A DNA stretch of 64,000 nucleotides from an uncultured Candidatus Binatia bacterium (GTDB lineage Bacteria > Desulfobacterota > Binatia > Bin18): assembly GCA_958296235.1 (NCBI GenBank), contig OY282457.1, forward strand, positions 699,769 through 763,768. The letters are read 5' to 3'. The translations under genes were made by a program, and so were the position numbers. A model generated the notes under the pieces. It saw nothing but the letters and a program-made list of their open reading frames with translations, was not told the DNA's origin and made no database searches. Positions 15,980-26,300 of this stretch are shown in pieces. Position 1 is the stretch's first letter. Each line of letters begins with the position of its first letter.

Positions 15980-18127
15980 ATGCAGCCTCGTATGCGCGTT
16001 CTCTGCCTTTTTCTGCTGTGCCTCATTAGTGGCTCAGCCCTTGTCTGGTCTCAAGGCAATGCTGACGAAGCCTCGGTTGGCTCACCAGGCTTGAAGCAGA
16101 AACCTGATTCGCCAGATGATTCAGGAGTTTCAGCAGACGCCTCCCCTTCCGCGGACCTATCGCCCTCCTCCGTCTTTCTGCACGGCTATCGCGCGTTTCA
16201 AAACAAAGACTGGAGGACTGCGCGCACGGCTTTTGAACATGAGCGGCAACACGAACCCCTGCTGGCCGATTACCGCTTGTATTTTTTAGGGGAACTCCAC
16301 CTCAAATCTGGTCACCCGGAGAAAGCGCGCGCTGTTTTCGAGCGGCTTTTGGACAAGTACCCAACGACAGTCTGGCAGAGCAACGCAGCCCTGGCCTTAG
16401 CCCGGCTCACCTTTGCGGAAGAACGCTGGGAACGCGCTCGGGCCTATGCTCGGCAAGCGCAACAAGCCCCACTGGCGACCGACACGGTTCGGCATCAATG
16501 TATGCTCCTCATTGCCCAAACCGACGAACGACAAGGAAATCGGTCTCTCGCCTATCAACGCTATCAAGCCCTGCGAGCAAGCGCACCGCGAACAACAGTC
16601 GGAAAAACGGCCAAGGCCCGAGTCATCGCGCTTCGCGAGCAGTACCCGGAGGATTTTCCACTCCAGACGGCCCAGGCGCACTACGACGAGGCGCGGCTGT
16701 TGGTGAAAGAGGAAGATGTTGAAACGGCACAGAACCTCGTTGAGCGGTTTCAAACGCGCTTCGCCACCAGCAGCCTACGCCCGGCCAGTCTGCTCTTGCT
16801 CGCCGGGCTCTATAAAAGCCAGGGACAACAAGAGGCGGCCATCGCACAGTGGCAGGAGATTGTCGGACGCTATCCCAACACTCCATTTGCTCCTAAAGCC
16901 CTGTACCGCTGGGCGCGGTTTTTCTGGAATCAAGACGAGGATGATGCGGCCCTAGTGCTCTTCAAACGGCTGACCAAAGAGTATCCACGCCACGACCTAG
17001 CTGCGGAGGCGTGGAATGCCCTGGGGCGTATCTTTCAATCCAGGCAGGACCATGCCAACGCCGCTTCGGCCTATCAATATCTCAGGCAGCAGTTCTCTCG
17101 CACCCCATTGGCCCTTGAAGCGCACTGGCGTCAAGGCTGGATGGCCTATAGCCAGGGGGAGTATCGAACCGCGCAGGAGGTCTTTCAAAAACTCGCTCAG
17201 GCCGCGCCCGGAACCGTCGAAGGCATACGCGCCCTGTACTGGCAGGCGCGCGCAACCGGGCGTTCAGGTCAATCCGAGGAAGCGGCCACCGTGTATCGAC
17301 GGCTGCTGCGTCGCTATCCGCATGGCTATTATGCGCTGTGGGCGGAAAGGCGCCTGGGCACAACGCTATCGGCCCTCCCCCGCCAGACCCCGCCGGCCTC
17401 CCCTCTCCCTCGCCTGTCTGCGGTCCAGGACGCACACTATCAGCGCTACACCACCCTCGTAGCCCTTGGACTCCTGGATATGGCGCGGCGTGAGCTCGAC
17501 TTCGTCCGCCACCGCGCCCAAAAGGGAACATCCTGGACAAAATTTTTCTTATCCGAATATCAGCGCGTCAATGACTATGCCTCGGTGTTTCGGTTGCTGC
17601 CGCGGCTGAACCTGGATAGCGCAGTCAGACAGGCATATCTCTACCCCCAAGCCTATTGGGACCTCATCCTCACACACGCCGAAAAGAACGACCTTGACCC
17701 CTATCTCATTATTTCCCTCATTCGACAGGAAAGTCTGTTTCATGCCGCGGCAGTCTCACCGGCAAATGCCTATGGACTGATGCAGCTACTGCCTGCCACC
17801 GCAGCTCAACTCACCGACCTGCCGTTGAACGGAGGGAGCGCCTTAACCGACCCGGCCCTCAATATCCATCTCGGGACAACCTACCTATACCGGCTCCTGG
17901 AGCGCTATCAGGGGAGCCTTATTTTGGCTTTAGGCGCCTACAATGCCGGTGAAAAGGCAGCCGACAAATGGCTCGCTCGCTTTGGAGAGCTGGAACCGGA
18001 CGAGTTTGTTGAGAACATCAGTTACGGCGAGACACGCCGGTATGTAAAGCTGGTCCTGCGCAACTATCGAACATACGTGCAGATGTACGGGAATGGAGCA
18101 ACGGTCGCTGACATCCTCTTGCCTTAA
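15980..18127 (+). CDS. slt: Soluble lytic murein transglycosylase with TPR-like N-terminus
   Basis: About 715 residues. A signal peptide (VLCLFLLCLISGSALVWSQ) is followed by a long superhelix of tetratricopeptide-like repeats (residues 80-450, e.g. LHLKSGHPEKARAVFERLLDKYP) and a C-terminal SLT domain from about 565. The catalytic glutamate is in LIRQESLFHAAAVSP (E584), with YGLMQLLPATA, GTTYLYRLL and ALGAYNAG following, as in Slt70. It cleaves peptidoglycan glycan strands to 1,6-anhydro-muropeptides in the periplasm. The start is uncertain: ATGs at 15980 and 15992 both give a good signal peptide and neither has a clear ribosome site. Its stop overlaps the convergent mpl stop by 4 bases. Confidence 0.9.
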   Translation: MQPRMRVLCLFLLCLISGSALVWSQGNADEASVGSPGLKQKPDSPDDSGVSADASPSADLSPSSVFLHGYRAFQNKDWRTARTAFEHERQHEPLLADYRLYFLGELHLKSGHPEKARAVFERLLDKYPTTVWQSNAALALARLTFAEERWERARAYARQAQQAPLATDTVRHQCMLLIAQTDERQGNRSLAYQRYQALRASAPRTTVGKTAKARVIALREQYPEDFPLQTAQAHYDEARLLVKEEDVETAQNLVERFQTRFATSSLRPASLLLLAGLYKSQGQQEAAIAQWQEIVGRYPNTPFAPKALYRWARFFWNQDEDDAALVLFKRLTKEYPRHDLAAEAWNALGRIFQSRQDHANAASAYQYLRQQFSRTPLALEAHWRQGWMAYSQGEYRTAQEVFQKLAQAAPGTVEGIRALYWQARATGRSGQSEEAATVYRRLLRRYPHGYYALWAERRLGTTLSALPRQTPPASPLPRLSAVQDAHYQRYTTLVALGLLDMARRELDFVRHRAQKGTSWTKFFLSEYQRVNDYASVFRLLPRLNLDSAVRQAYLYPQAYWDLILTHAEKNDLDPYLIISLIRQESLFHAAAVSPANAYGLMQLLPATAAQLTDLPLNGGSALTDPALNIHLGTTYLYRLLERYQGSLILALGAYNAGEKAADKWLARFGELEPDEFVENISYGETRRYVKLVLRNYRTYVQMYGNGATVADILLP

Positions 18128-19560
18128 CCGTCCTGCAAAGCCGCGAGGAACTTACGGGGCAGCCCCCCAAATGCGCCGTTCGACATCACCAGCACGACAT
18201 CACCGGCCCGGCACTCCGCGATGAGGCGTAGACAAAGGTCCTGCACACTGAGACCGGCATAGGCATATTTGCCACGAGCCTGGAGGTCGGCGACAAGTTC
18301 CGCCGGGGCGAACAGGTCAGCGGCGGCAAGCGGGTCTTGCGGTTTGGTGAACACCGGGCCAAGCAGGATGCGGTCGGCGCGCCCAAGCGCCTCGGTCAGG
18401 GGTTTTTGAAAAATCTTTCTCCGACACGTATTGGAGCGCGGCTCAAAGACGGCCCAGACTCGACGCCCGGGATAACGCAGTTGGACGGCTTCGAGCGCCA
18501 CAGTGACGGCAGTGGGATGATGCGCAAAGTCGTCAATAATAGTAATCCCCTCGGCTTCTCCGACCAGCTCCTGGCGACGCTCGACTCCGAGAAAGCTGGC
18601 CATACCAGGCGCAACCTCGTGGGCGGACAACCCGAGCATCGAAGCCAGGGCACTCACCCCCAAGGCATTCCGTACATTCATCCGTCCCATCAGCGGACAG
18701 GTGAAATGCCCCCAGGCATGTTGGCCGCGTGTAATTGTAAAAGCCAGTTGGCGACCGTCGTCCTGTATGTCGCGCGCCTGCCAGTCGGCGTGTTCGTTCA
18801 AACCAAACGTCACAAACGGTTTGCCTGCCGACCGCGCAACGTGCAGCGCCTCCGGGAAATCGTTACAGGCGACAATGGGAGCGCCAGACGGGAGGATGTC
18901 AAGCAGCCGTCGAAAGGCGGATTTAATCTGGTCGAGGTCCTGATAAATGTCAGCATGATCGAATTCAATGGCGTTCAGGAGAACCGCCTGCGGGCGGTAG
19001 TGCAGGAATTTCGGGCCCTTGTCAAAAAAGGCCGAGTCGTATTCGTCGCCCTCAATCACAAAATCTCGCCCGCTGCCCAAACAATAGCCTTGGCCGAAAT
19101 TCCGGCTGATCCCACCAACCAGCAGTCCTGGTGCCCGGCCGGCCTGGGCCAGGACCCAGGCTAATAGCGCCGTTGAGGTGGTCTTGCCATGCGTTCCAGC
19201 CACAACCAACGGGCGCTTGTCCGCAAGAAAGAAAGCGCCAACCGCCTGCGGGAAAGAGATGTAGGGAATATTCGTGTTCAGTAAGACCGCAACTTCGGGG
19301 TTCGTGCGGGAGACCGCATTCCCAACCACGACGAGGTCTGGCGCGGGACGCAGGTTCTCCCCGTGATAGCCCTGGATGACGGGGATGTCCGCCTGCGCGA
19401 GAAAATCACTCATCGGGGGGTAGATTTCCCGGTCCGAGCCGGTCACCCGATAGCCACGCGCTTTCAGCATGGCAGCCAGCGTTGCCATACCAACGCCGGC
19501 TATAGCGATGCAATGGATGTGACGGATTCCCCTCAGGTCCGGTTCAGTGACATGCGGCAT
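18124..19560 (-). CDS. mpl: UDP-N-acetylmuramate:L-alanyl-gamma-D-glutamyl-meso-diaminopimelate ligase
   Basis: 478 residues, the length of Mpl. The Mur-ligase N-domain begins HIHCIAIAGVGMATLAAMLKARGY; the ATP P-loop is AGTHGKTTS at 121-129; VIEGDEYDSAFFDKGPKF and NAIEFDHADIYQD are Mpl-type blocks, as is the C-terminal IDDFAHHPTAV and FEPRSNTCRRK. The enzyme attaches recycled L-Ala-gamma-D-Glu-meso-DAP tripeptide to UDP-MurNAc in the cytoplasm. It is the last gene of a four-gene operon with the DAHP synthase, LD-carboxypeptidase and serine hydrolase. ATG start, weak ribosome site, 38 bases after the serine hydrolase. This implies meso-DAP peptidoglycan. Confidence 0.95.
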   Translation of the reverse strand: MPHVTEPDLRGIRHIHCIAIAGVGMATLAAMLKARGYRVTGSDREIYPPMSDFLAQADIPVIQGYHGENLRPAPDLVVVGNAVSRTNPEVAVLLNTNIPYISFPQAVGAFFLADKRPLVVAGTHGKTTSTALLAWVLAQAGRAPGLLVGGISRNFGQGYCLGSGRDFVIEGDEYDSAFFDKGPKFLHYRPQAVLLNAIEFDHADIYQDLDQIKSAFRRLLDILPSGAPIVACNDFPEALHVARSAGKPFVTFGLNEHADWQARDIQDDGRQLAFTITRGQHAWGHFTCPLMGRMNVRNALGVSALASMLGLSAHEVAPGMASFLGVERRQELVGEAEGITIIDDFAHHPTAVTVALEAVQLRYPGRRVWAVFEPRSNTCRRKIFQKPLTEALGRADRILLGPVFTKPQDPLAAADLFAPAELVADLQARGKYAYAGLSVQDLCLRLIAECRAGDVVLVMSNGAFGGLPRKFLAALQDG

Positions 19561-19598
19561 ACAGGGCTCGGCTCACGCAGCCGTGTTCAGCCTGCGAT

Positions 19599-20834
19599 TC
19601 ACGAAGCTAGAGGGAGGGCGCCAGAGTCTCCGGGGGCTGCTGCGCTTTGCGTAGCCGGCTGTCCTGTTATCTCAGACGCGCGCTCACTCGTCCCCTGACG
19701 CTCGGCATCAAGCAGGGTCTTCATAACTGCATTATGCAGGATGGGTCGAAAAGCGGCGATCTTTTCGTTCTTCCGACGTGGATGGACTCGGTTACTCAGC
19801 ATAATGATGTGGATGTTCCGTTCCAGATCAATCCACACCGAGGTTCCAGTAAAGCCCAAGTGGCCAATGGAGCGGGGCGAGAAAAATTCGCCAGCGCTTG
19901 ATCCCTGCGATGAGGGAGTGTCCCATCCACAGGCCCAGGTCGAGTTCGGCACTGCGCTGTTCACAGTCCAAAAGTCGCGCACGACATCCGCGGGTAGAAA
20001 GGGATGGGCGCCAGCATGACATGCGACCAACGTGCTGACTAACCGGTCGACCTCATCAACGGGCGCAAAGAGACCGGCATGGCCAGCGACTCCGCCCATG
20101 GCATAGGCGTTGCCGTCGTGGACCTCACCACACAAGATACGTTTGCGCCATGGACAGCGTTCGGTCGGAGCGATCATCTCGGTGACTGGCTCATATTTTT
20201 TCTGGCGCAGCGTCTCAAGATTGACAAACCCAATCTCCTGCAGACCGAGTGGGCGATAAATTTTGTTCCAGCAATACTGGTCAAGACTCGCGCCACTCAT
20301 ATCCTCAATCAATGCGCCGAGCAGCATAAAGCCGAGATCGCTGTACAGCGCGCGCGCGCCCGGTTCATAGGCAGCCTTTTCGCGCTGGATTTGGGCATAG
20401 ATAAAATCCCGCGCACTTTGTGTGCCCAGCGTCGCAGGCCGGGTGATCTTCTGTTTTTGCGTTCTGAGCTCTTCATAGTACGGCTGCCAGGCTGGCAGCC
20501 CGGATGAATGAGAGAGCAGTTGCCGTATCGTCGTCGCTGTTTTACCGCACGTCCCAAAATTCGGGAAGAAGCGACTGATCCGATCATCGAGTCGGACCTT
20601 TTTTTCTGCCACAAAGCGCATCAGGGCCACTGTGGTTGCCAGCGGCTTGGTAAGGGAAGCCAGATCAAAAACCATCTCTTCGCTGAGTGGCGTGCGATCA
20701 GGCTCTATGCTCCGATATCCATGCGCCTTGCGATAGACGACCTCTCCGGCCCGATTGACTAAGACAACAGCTCCAGGAAACGTCCCATCTCGCACCGCCT
20801 CTTCCAACACCACATCCACCGCCGAGAAGTCCAT
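19599..20834 (-). CDS. Serine hydrolase, class C beta-lactamase / DD-peptidase family
   Basis: 411 residues, no signal peptide. The S-x-x-K motif is DLASLTKPLA with S60 and K63; the second motif is ALYSDLGF (Y164-S-D, in place of Y-x-N), and a third-motif-like HLGFTGTS lies near the C-terminus. Family members include EstB-type esterases, DD-carboxypeptidases and D-aminopeptidases. Sitting between the LD-carboxypeptidase and mpl genes (15 and 38 bases), it most likely acts on muropeptides in murein recycling, in the cytoplasm given the absence of a signal. The last 30 residues are low-complexity. Precise substrate unknown. Confidence 0.85.
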   Translation of the reverse strand: MDFSAVDVVLEEAVRDGTFPGAVVLVNRAGEVVYRKAHGYRSIEPDRTPLSEEMVFDLASLTKPLATTVALMRFVAEKKVRLDDRISRFFPNFGTCGKTATTIRQLLSHSSGLPAWQPYYEELRTQKQKITRPATLGTQSARDFIYAQIQREKAAYEPGARALYSDLGFMLLGALIEDMSGASLDQYCWNKIYRPLGLQEIGFVNLETLRQKKYEPVTEMIAPTERCPWRKRILCGEVHDGNAYAMGGVAGHAGLFAPVDEVDRLVSTLVACHAGAHPFLPADVVRDFWTVNSAVPNSTWACGWDTPSSQGSSAGEFFSPRSIGHLGFTGTSVWIDLERNIHIIMLSNRVHPRRKNEKIAAFRPILHNAVMKTLLDAERQGTSERASEITGQPATQSAAAPGDSGALPLAS

Positions 20835-20849
20835 CTTCCCTCCCTCCGC

Positions 20850-21767
20850 TTATGTTACTGCAGACTCAAGGAATACGAGCTGTTGCTGCCTGGCATCGAG
20901 ACGAACACGGGTCCCCAACGGTAGGGCGAAGTTCTCTCCGCCGTGCCCGGCCGGCAGACCAAACCCAACTGGATAGGAGTAATCTGCAAATACGTCAGCA
21001 ATAACAGACAAGAGCAGGGTCGGATCATCTTCCGTTCCCCAACACCCTTGCATATCCCCAAACACAACCCCTGCGAGATGCTTCAACACACCACCCTGCT
21101 TGAGCTGAACTAACATTCTATCAATACGATACGGCTTTTCACCAATGTCTTCAAGGAATAGAATAGCGCCTCGCGGGTCAAAAACAAAGGGCGTCCCCAG
21201 TGTTGCGACAAGAACAGATAAACATCCGCCCACTAACGGCCCCTCAGCAACACCTGTCCGCAGGGTCGTCGAGAAGGGCAGAGATTCCTCTCCTGTACCG
21301 TGAGCCAGAAGATTGAACAGATGCGAGCGGGAGCGGGCAGATAAACCTTCGGCGAATTCTCCGGCGACAAGGGGGCCGTGAAAACAGACCAAACCGGCCC
21401 TTTGGACAAACGCATTCAGCAGCAGGGTGACATCGCTATAGCCGACGAAAATTTTCGGCTGCCGCGAGAAGGGCGTAAAATCGAGCAGAGGCAGGAGACG
21501 CCCGGAGCCATAACCGGCCCGGCTACAAAAGACAGCCTGAACACTCGGGTCAGTGAGCATGGCGGTCAACTCCTCAGCCCGGGTCTGGTCCGTCCCCGCG
21601 AAGAATCGGTCACGTTGGAGCGCTTGGGCTCCAACCTGGACTGAAAATCCGTACTGCTGAAGCGCAAGACAACCGCGCTCCAGCTTTTCCGCCTGGACGG
21701 CAGCCGCGGGAGAGACAATGCCAATCCGATCGCCTGTCTTGAGCCGGGGCGGTTTGTGCATGGTCAT
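20850..21767 (-). CDS. Muramoyltetrapeptide LD-carboxypeptidase (peptidase S66)
   Basis: 305 residues of the S66 family (LdcA/MccF). The Ser-Glu-His triad is visible: S111 in VGYSDVT, E206 in FLEDIGE and H275 in LPAGHGGEN, with the usual order and spacing. N-terminal GDRIGIVSPAA and AVFCSRAGYGSGRLL are family blocks. It removes the terminal D-Ala from murein tetrapeptides in the cytoplasm, which yields the tripeptide that Mpl uses. The start codon lies 3 bases after the DAHP synthase stop, so translation is coupled. The role is well supported by both motifs and neighbours. Confidence 0.9.
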   Translation of the reverse strand: MTMHKPPRLKTGDRIGIVSPAAAVQAEKLERGCLALQQYGFSVQVGAQALQRDRFFAGTDQTRAEELTAMLTDPSVQAVFCSRAGYGSGRLLPLLDFTPFSRQPKIFVGYSDVTLLLNAFVQRAGLVCFHGPLVAGEFAEGLSARSRSHLFNLLAHGTGEESLPFSTTLRTGVAEGPLVGGCLSVLVATLGTPFVFDPRGAILFLEDIGEKPYRIDRMLVQLKQGGVLKHLAGVVFGDMQGCWGTEDDPTLLLSVIADVFADYSYPVGFGLPAGHGGENFALPLGTRVRLDARQQQLVFLESAVT

Positions 21768-21770
21768 CCG

Positions 21771-22907
21771 TTATCGTGCGCCAAAGAAGCGGCGTTTGTC
21801 CTCGATGACCCGCGTCTCGTAGTCCCGTTCGAGTACGGCACTTGGCACGTAGAGCGGGGCGAGGCGTTGGCGTGTTTCCCAGACTTGTTCGCAGGCAGTG
21901 ACGAGATGTTTCAGTTGTTCTGGGAACAGCCCCTGGAAGCCGTCCGATTTGGCAATGAGCGGATTAGGATGGCATTCAACCAAAACGATAGAGGCTCCGG
22001 CCATGATACCGGCCAGTGTCATGGGATGCACCAAATCGCGCAGCCCGGTTCCGTGCGAGGCGTCTATGGCGATCGGCAGACAGGACAATTGATAGTGGAA
22101 GGCTGCCACCCCGCCGAGGTCTAAGGTATTGCGCGTATACTTGTTGGCGCTCATGATTCCACGCTCACACAGGATGACATTTTCCTTGCCCAGGGCCATC
22201 ACCCGCTCGACCCACAGTAAATAGGCTTCCATGTCCAGCGAGTTGCCGCGTTTATGGATGATGGGCAGCGGCGTGTCGCGCAAGCGGTTCAGCAAGGCCT
22301 GATTTTTGGCGTTGGGTTCCCCAATTTGGAAACAGTCCACTCCCAAGTCTTCATACAGGGACACGTCGCCCGGATCGAGGATTTCAACAACAGTCGGCAA
22401 CTCGAATGCCCGGCCGGCTTTGACAATCAAATTGAGTCCGTTGCGCAGGGCGTCGTCAGAGCGCGACCCGATCCCCTCCCAGCCGCTATACGGGCTGGAG
22501 CGGTATTTGACCACCCCGCCACGCAGCACTTTCCCCCCAGCTTCTTTGACAATCCGGGCGGCTTCCATAATCTGGGCTTCACTCTCAACCGAACACGGGC
22601 CGGCAATAACCGTAATGTCGTCGCCCCCAACCTCGACTTCACCGACCCGGACGCGCTGATGAATCAGGTTGCCGGGCGCGCCTTTTTGCGCCGCGCGTTT
22701 ATACGCCCGCGAAATAGGAATCAAGCTCTCCACCCCTCCCATTTCCTGGACTTCACCCGTCGGCAGACGAGTAATATCCCCATACACCCCGATCAGGGTA
22801 ATCTCCTCGCCAACCATTTTGCCGGTTTTATAGCCCCAGCCATGCAGCTTGTTTTCAACAGCGGCAACCTCGTCTTGGGTTGCCCGCTTCGTCATTTTAA
22901 TCAGCAT
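21771..22907 (-). CDS. DAHP synthase-like protein (class I-beta), divergent active site
   Basis: 378 residues: an N-terminal ferredoxin-like regulatory domain (MLIKMTKRATQDEV to about 85) and a TIM barrel starting DITVIAGPCSVES at about 97. The layout is that of 3-deoxy-7-phosphoheptulonate synthase, first enzyme of the shikimate pathway. Several substrate-binding blocks differ from the family: RGGVVKYRSSPY (129-140) instead of RGGAxKPRTSPY, QIGEPNAKN (194-202) instead of QIGARNxQN, and IDASHGTGLR instead of VDPSHxxGxR. KRG (219-221) and CERG remain. It may be a variant DAHP synthase or have a new aldol substrate. GAGG precedes the ATG. It heads the murein-recycling operon. Confidence 0.8.
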   Translation of the reverse strand: MLIKMTKRATQDEVAAVENKLHGWGYKTGKMVGEEITLIGVYGDITRLPTGEVQEMGGVESLIPISRAYKRAAQKGAPGNLIHQRVRVGEVEVGGDDITVIAGPCSVESEAQIMEAARIVKEAGGKVLRGGVVKYRSSPYSGWEGIGSRSDDALRNGLNLIVKAGRAFELPTVVEILDPGDVSLYEDLGVDCFQIGEPNAKNQALLNRLRDTPLPIIHKRGNSLDMEAYLLWVERVMALGKENVILCERGIMSANKYTRNTLDLGGVAAFHYQLSCLPIAIDASHGTGLRDLVHPMTLAGIMAGASIVLVECHPNPLIAKSDGFQGLFPEQLKHLVTACEQVWETRQRLAPLYVPSAVLERDYETRVIEDKRRFFGAR

Positions 22908-23097
22908 AGTTGTACCTCAGCGGTTGCTTGCTCCAGCAAGAGAATAGAAAGACACAAATGGACGCGATAAGAACAAAAAAGATGTGCCCCCTAGGGGGCA
23001 AAATAGAAAGCGAAGGAAAATAGGAAAGGAGCGAGCTGGTCCGCCATCATCTTGCTACCACTACCGCTTCTGTTGAAGCGTTGTCAATATGGCGGGC

Positions 23098-23383
23098 CGT
23101 GGGGTAGTGTCTCGGCTTGAAATTCCCCCTCACCCCAGCCCTCTCCCCTTCGACCGGCTCAGGACAGGGCTCCAGGGGAGAGGGAGCAGATATGCCCTCC
23201 CCCTGGAGGACGTGCGATGCAGATTCCAGGGCGCGGCCCCCAGACGGTTCGGCCCTCCCCCACCCGCTCCCAGCGGGAGCGGGCCTCTTGTCCTTCCCTT
23301 GTCTTTCCCCTGTCTTTCCCTCTCCCCTGGAGGGAGAGGGTGGCCCTGAGCTTGTCGAAGGGCCGGGTGAGGGGGCCTTCCCC
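23098..23383. repeat. Composite intergenic palindromic repeat region
   Basis: The 476-base gap between the DAHP synthase and LRR genes holds no convincing gene. From 23098 on it is packed with repeats: a TAGTGTCTCGG motif (23105), a core beginning GGACGTGCGATGCAG (23208-23257), a perfect 21-base palindrome (23263-23283) and a 23-base palindrome CCCTCTCC..GGAGAGGG (23318-23340). TTCGACC..CTCAGG at 23148 and CCTGAG..GTCGAAG at 23345 face each other. The same elements recur at 42384-42536 with the core inverted. They resemble REP/REPIN-type elements and may also end transcription of the LRR gene. Confidence 0.7.
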
Positions 23384-26300
23384 CTACTGCCGGTCCGTAA
23401 TGACAAAGTTCTGGAGGCTCTGTTGCCACTCCACCGTCACCGTCTGGCCCGCAGTCGGGAAATCAGCCAAATCCGCCTCGCCCTCCAACCCCCGCGCAAA
23501 CTCCTCCCCTAATGTCGTCACCGTGAAGATGCTGTGGGCAAACTCTTCCCCATCGGCGAAGGCCCGCACCGTATGTTGCCCCGCCCCCAGCCGGTTCCAG
23601 TTCCACAGCAACCCGAAGCCGTTGTCCGTGTCCCCACACTTGTCTGCTGTGTCAGTCCGGCTCGTGCCATAGCTAGCCGGCTCCGTGAAGGTCGCGCCCG
23701 TCACCCCGTTCTCAAACCTCAACTCAACGGTCTCCGCATCACACACCCAGCCTGAGAGGACACTGATCCCACTCTGGAAGGAGCCGGGCTGCGGATTGCC
23801 CAAGTAGGCCGTGAGGGCGTCGCCGGCATCACCGCCGCCCCCGCCCGCCCCGGACACGATGGCGAAGTTCTGTTGCGCTTCCTGCCACTGGAGCATGGTC
23901 GTCTCCCCTTCCTCAGGAAAGTCAGTCACCTCGTAGGTCCCGCTGAGACCGCGCGGGAATTCGAAGTCTTTGCCTGACCCTAACCTGGTTACGGTAATGG
24001 TATGTTCGGCTAACACGATATCATCCACCACCGCCCGGACGGTCTGCGGCCCATCCCCCAGCTTGTTCCAGTTCCATAACAACCCGAAGCCACTGTTCGA
24101 GTCTGCACACACGGAGGCCGTGTCGGGTCGGCTCGTGCCATAGGCCGCCGGCTCACGCCATACATCACCGTTGGGCCGGTCAAACTCAATGACCACGCGC
24201 TCGGCATTACACACCCAGCCGGACAGGACGCCGATGCCACTCTGGAAGGTGGTATCGCCGGGGTTCCCCAAGAAGCCGGGGCTGTAATGTACCGTCAGGC
24301 GGTAGGCCCCCGTGGCTCCACTCTTGCCGCTGACGGCGAGCGTGTACGTGCCTGTGATGACAGCTTGGGCGAGGCGGAAGTTGCGCCGCACCCCGCTGTC
24401 GTCGTCGGTCGCCACCGCTTCTTCTTCGTCCGCGTGCCACAGCGTCCCGACGGTGTTGGTGAAGCCGGTCGTCTCGATACGCAGGACGCCGGGCAGAGGC
24501 AGGGTGAAGCGGAAGTAGTCGACGTCGCTGCTGGACACCAGACGGCCCCTGGCGATGGTGCCGGGTGTCAGCGCGGTGGCCGTTGCCGGCGTGTTGCCGT
24601 GGGTGTCGGTGGGAGTGCCGCCGCCGCCGCCCCCACCACCGCCGCCACCACCGCCGACATCACCGGACCGGAGCTCCTTCCCGACGGTGAAGTACGAGAA
24701 CTGGAAGACGTTGACGCAGACCTGGCTGCTGGAGACGGTGCGGCCCGCGGTCAGCCGCTCCCAGGTGGCGGTGGCCGCGTTGTAGCGCAACACATGGGCC
24801 TGGCTGGCCGGAACATCCAAGGGGCGGGGTAAACACACCCGGACGGGCGTGGTCAGCCGGGTGGTGACGTCCGCCCCCATCAGCGACACGGTGATGTCGA
24901 AGACGTGCTTGCCGGTGGAGAACTCCGTGTTTAACGGGGGCCCCGCGCTGGGAACCAGACTGGCAGGGACCGGCGTCATGGTGAAGGCATCGACTTCGGC
25001 GTCGGCGGGGTTGGCAGGGGCGGGGGGCAGGGTCACGAAGGTGCCGGGGGCGTCGAGCGGGCGGCCCATGTCGTTGTCGAACAGGTCCTTCATGTCGGGG
25101 TCGGTAATGGTGGGGACGGCGCTGGTAAGCCGATTCTGGTTGGCGAAGATGGTGCCGGTCAGGCGGTCGGTCAGGGTGTTGCCGGTTCGAGTGGCGTTGT
25201 TGTTCTGTTGCCGGAAAATGTCGTAGTGGCTGGTGTCCCCGGTGTTGCGCGTGAGGGCGATGAGGTTTCCCTGCCCGGAGACGGTCAGCGTGTTAGCGCT
25301 GGAGGTGGAATTCGTGGGGACAGCCGCGGCCGCGAGCAACGCCAGCCCGTGCCCGGCGCTCCCGCTGGTGAGCATGGGATGCCGGGCCACGAGATTGTTG
25401 GTCAGGGTGGCCGTCACGGTATTGGCGTCCGCGCTGCGCGTGCCGCCGGTGAGGGCCAGGCCAGCGACACCGCTCCGCCAGACGGTGTTCCCGGTGAGCG
25501 TGGCCGTCACGGTGTTGCGGTCCGCATTGGTCGTGCCGCCGGTGACGGCCAGACCGATGTCCGGCGTGTCTTCGGACAGGTTGTTGGTCAGGGTGACGTC
25601 CAGGCGGTTCTCCGTGGTGGTGGCCATCGGCGTGGGGCAGGTGGTCCCGGCGTTGGACCCGCCGGTCACGGCGATGTCCGGGAAGGTATTGGCCTGGCCA
25701 TTCCTGGACAGGGTGTTGTCGGCGAGGGTGGCCTGCACCCGGTTGTAGCGCCCGCCGCAGAATCCGCCGGTGACGGCAATGCCGATACCCGCGGTGTGGT
25801 CATGGACGTGGTTGTCCCGGATGGTCAGCCCGGTGATGCTGCTCACCAGTGCGGTGTTGACCGACCCGGACCAGGCGGAGATGCCGTGGACGGCATTCGC
25901 GTAGACTTCGTTCTGCTCAATGGTCGTGGCGGTGAGGGTGGACCCGGGCCCAAAGGTCGCGACCGCGATCCCTACTGTGGTGGTGCCGGTAACGGTGTTG
26001 CCGCGTATCGTGGTGTGTGAGAGGGCCCCGGTGATGCTCTCGCCACCAACCTGAAGAACAATGCCGTACTTTCCACCGGTGATGGCGTTGTTGGTAATCT
26101 GGGTGCGGGTTACAGGGCCAGAAGTGACGGCGAGGGCGAGGATGCCGTCATTAGGAAAATTTTCGAGCCTGAAACCGTTGACGGTGGTGTTGGAGGCGAG
26201 GATGAGCAGCCCATTCGTGGTCATGGGCGTCCCGGTCCCGTCCAGGGTGATGTCGGGCGTCCCGTCTCCATTCACGTCGCCGTCCAGGGCGGTGCTGGCA

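Noticed and set aside
23047-23406. Short frames in both directions in the gap between the DAHP synthase and LRR genes
   Set aside because: They translate the composite palindromic repeats (Gly/Pro/Ser/Arg-rich peptides such as LSPGGRG) that recur at 42.4 kb in other frames.
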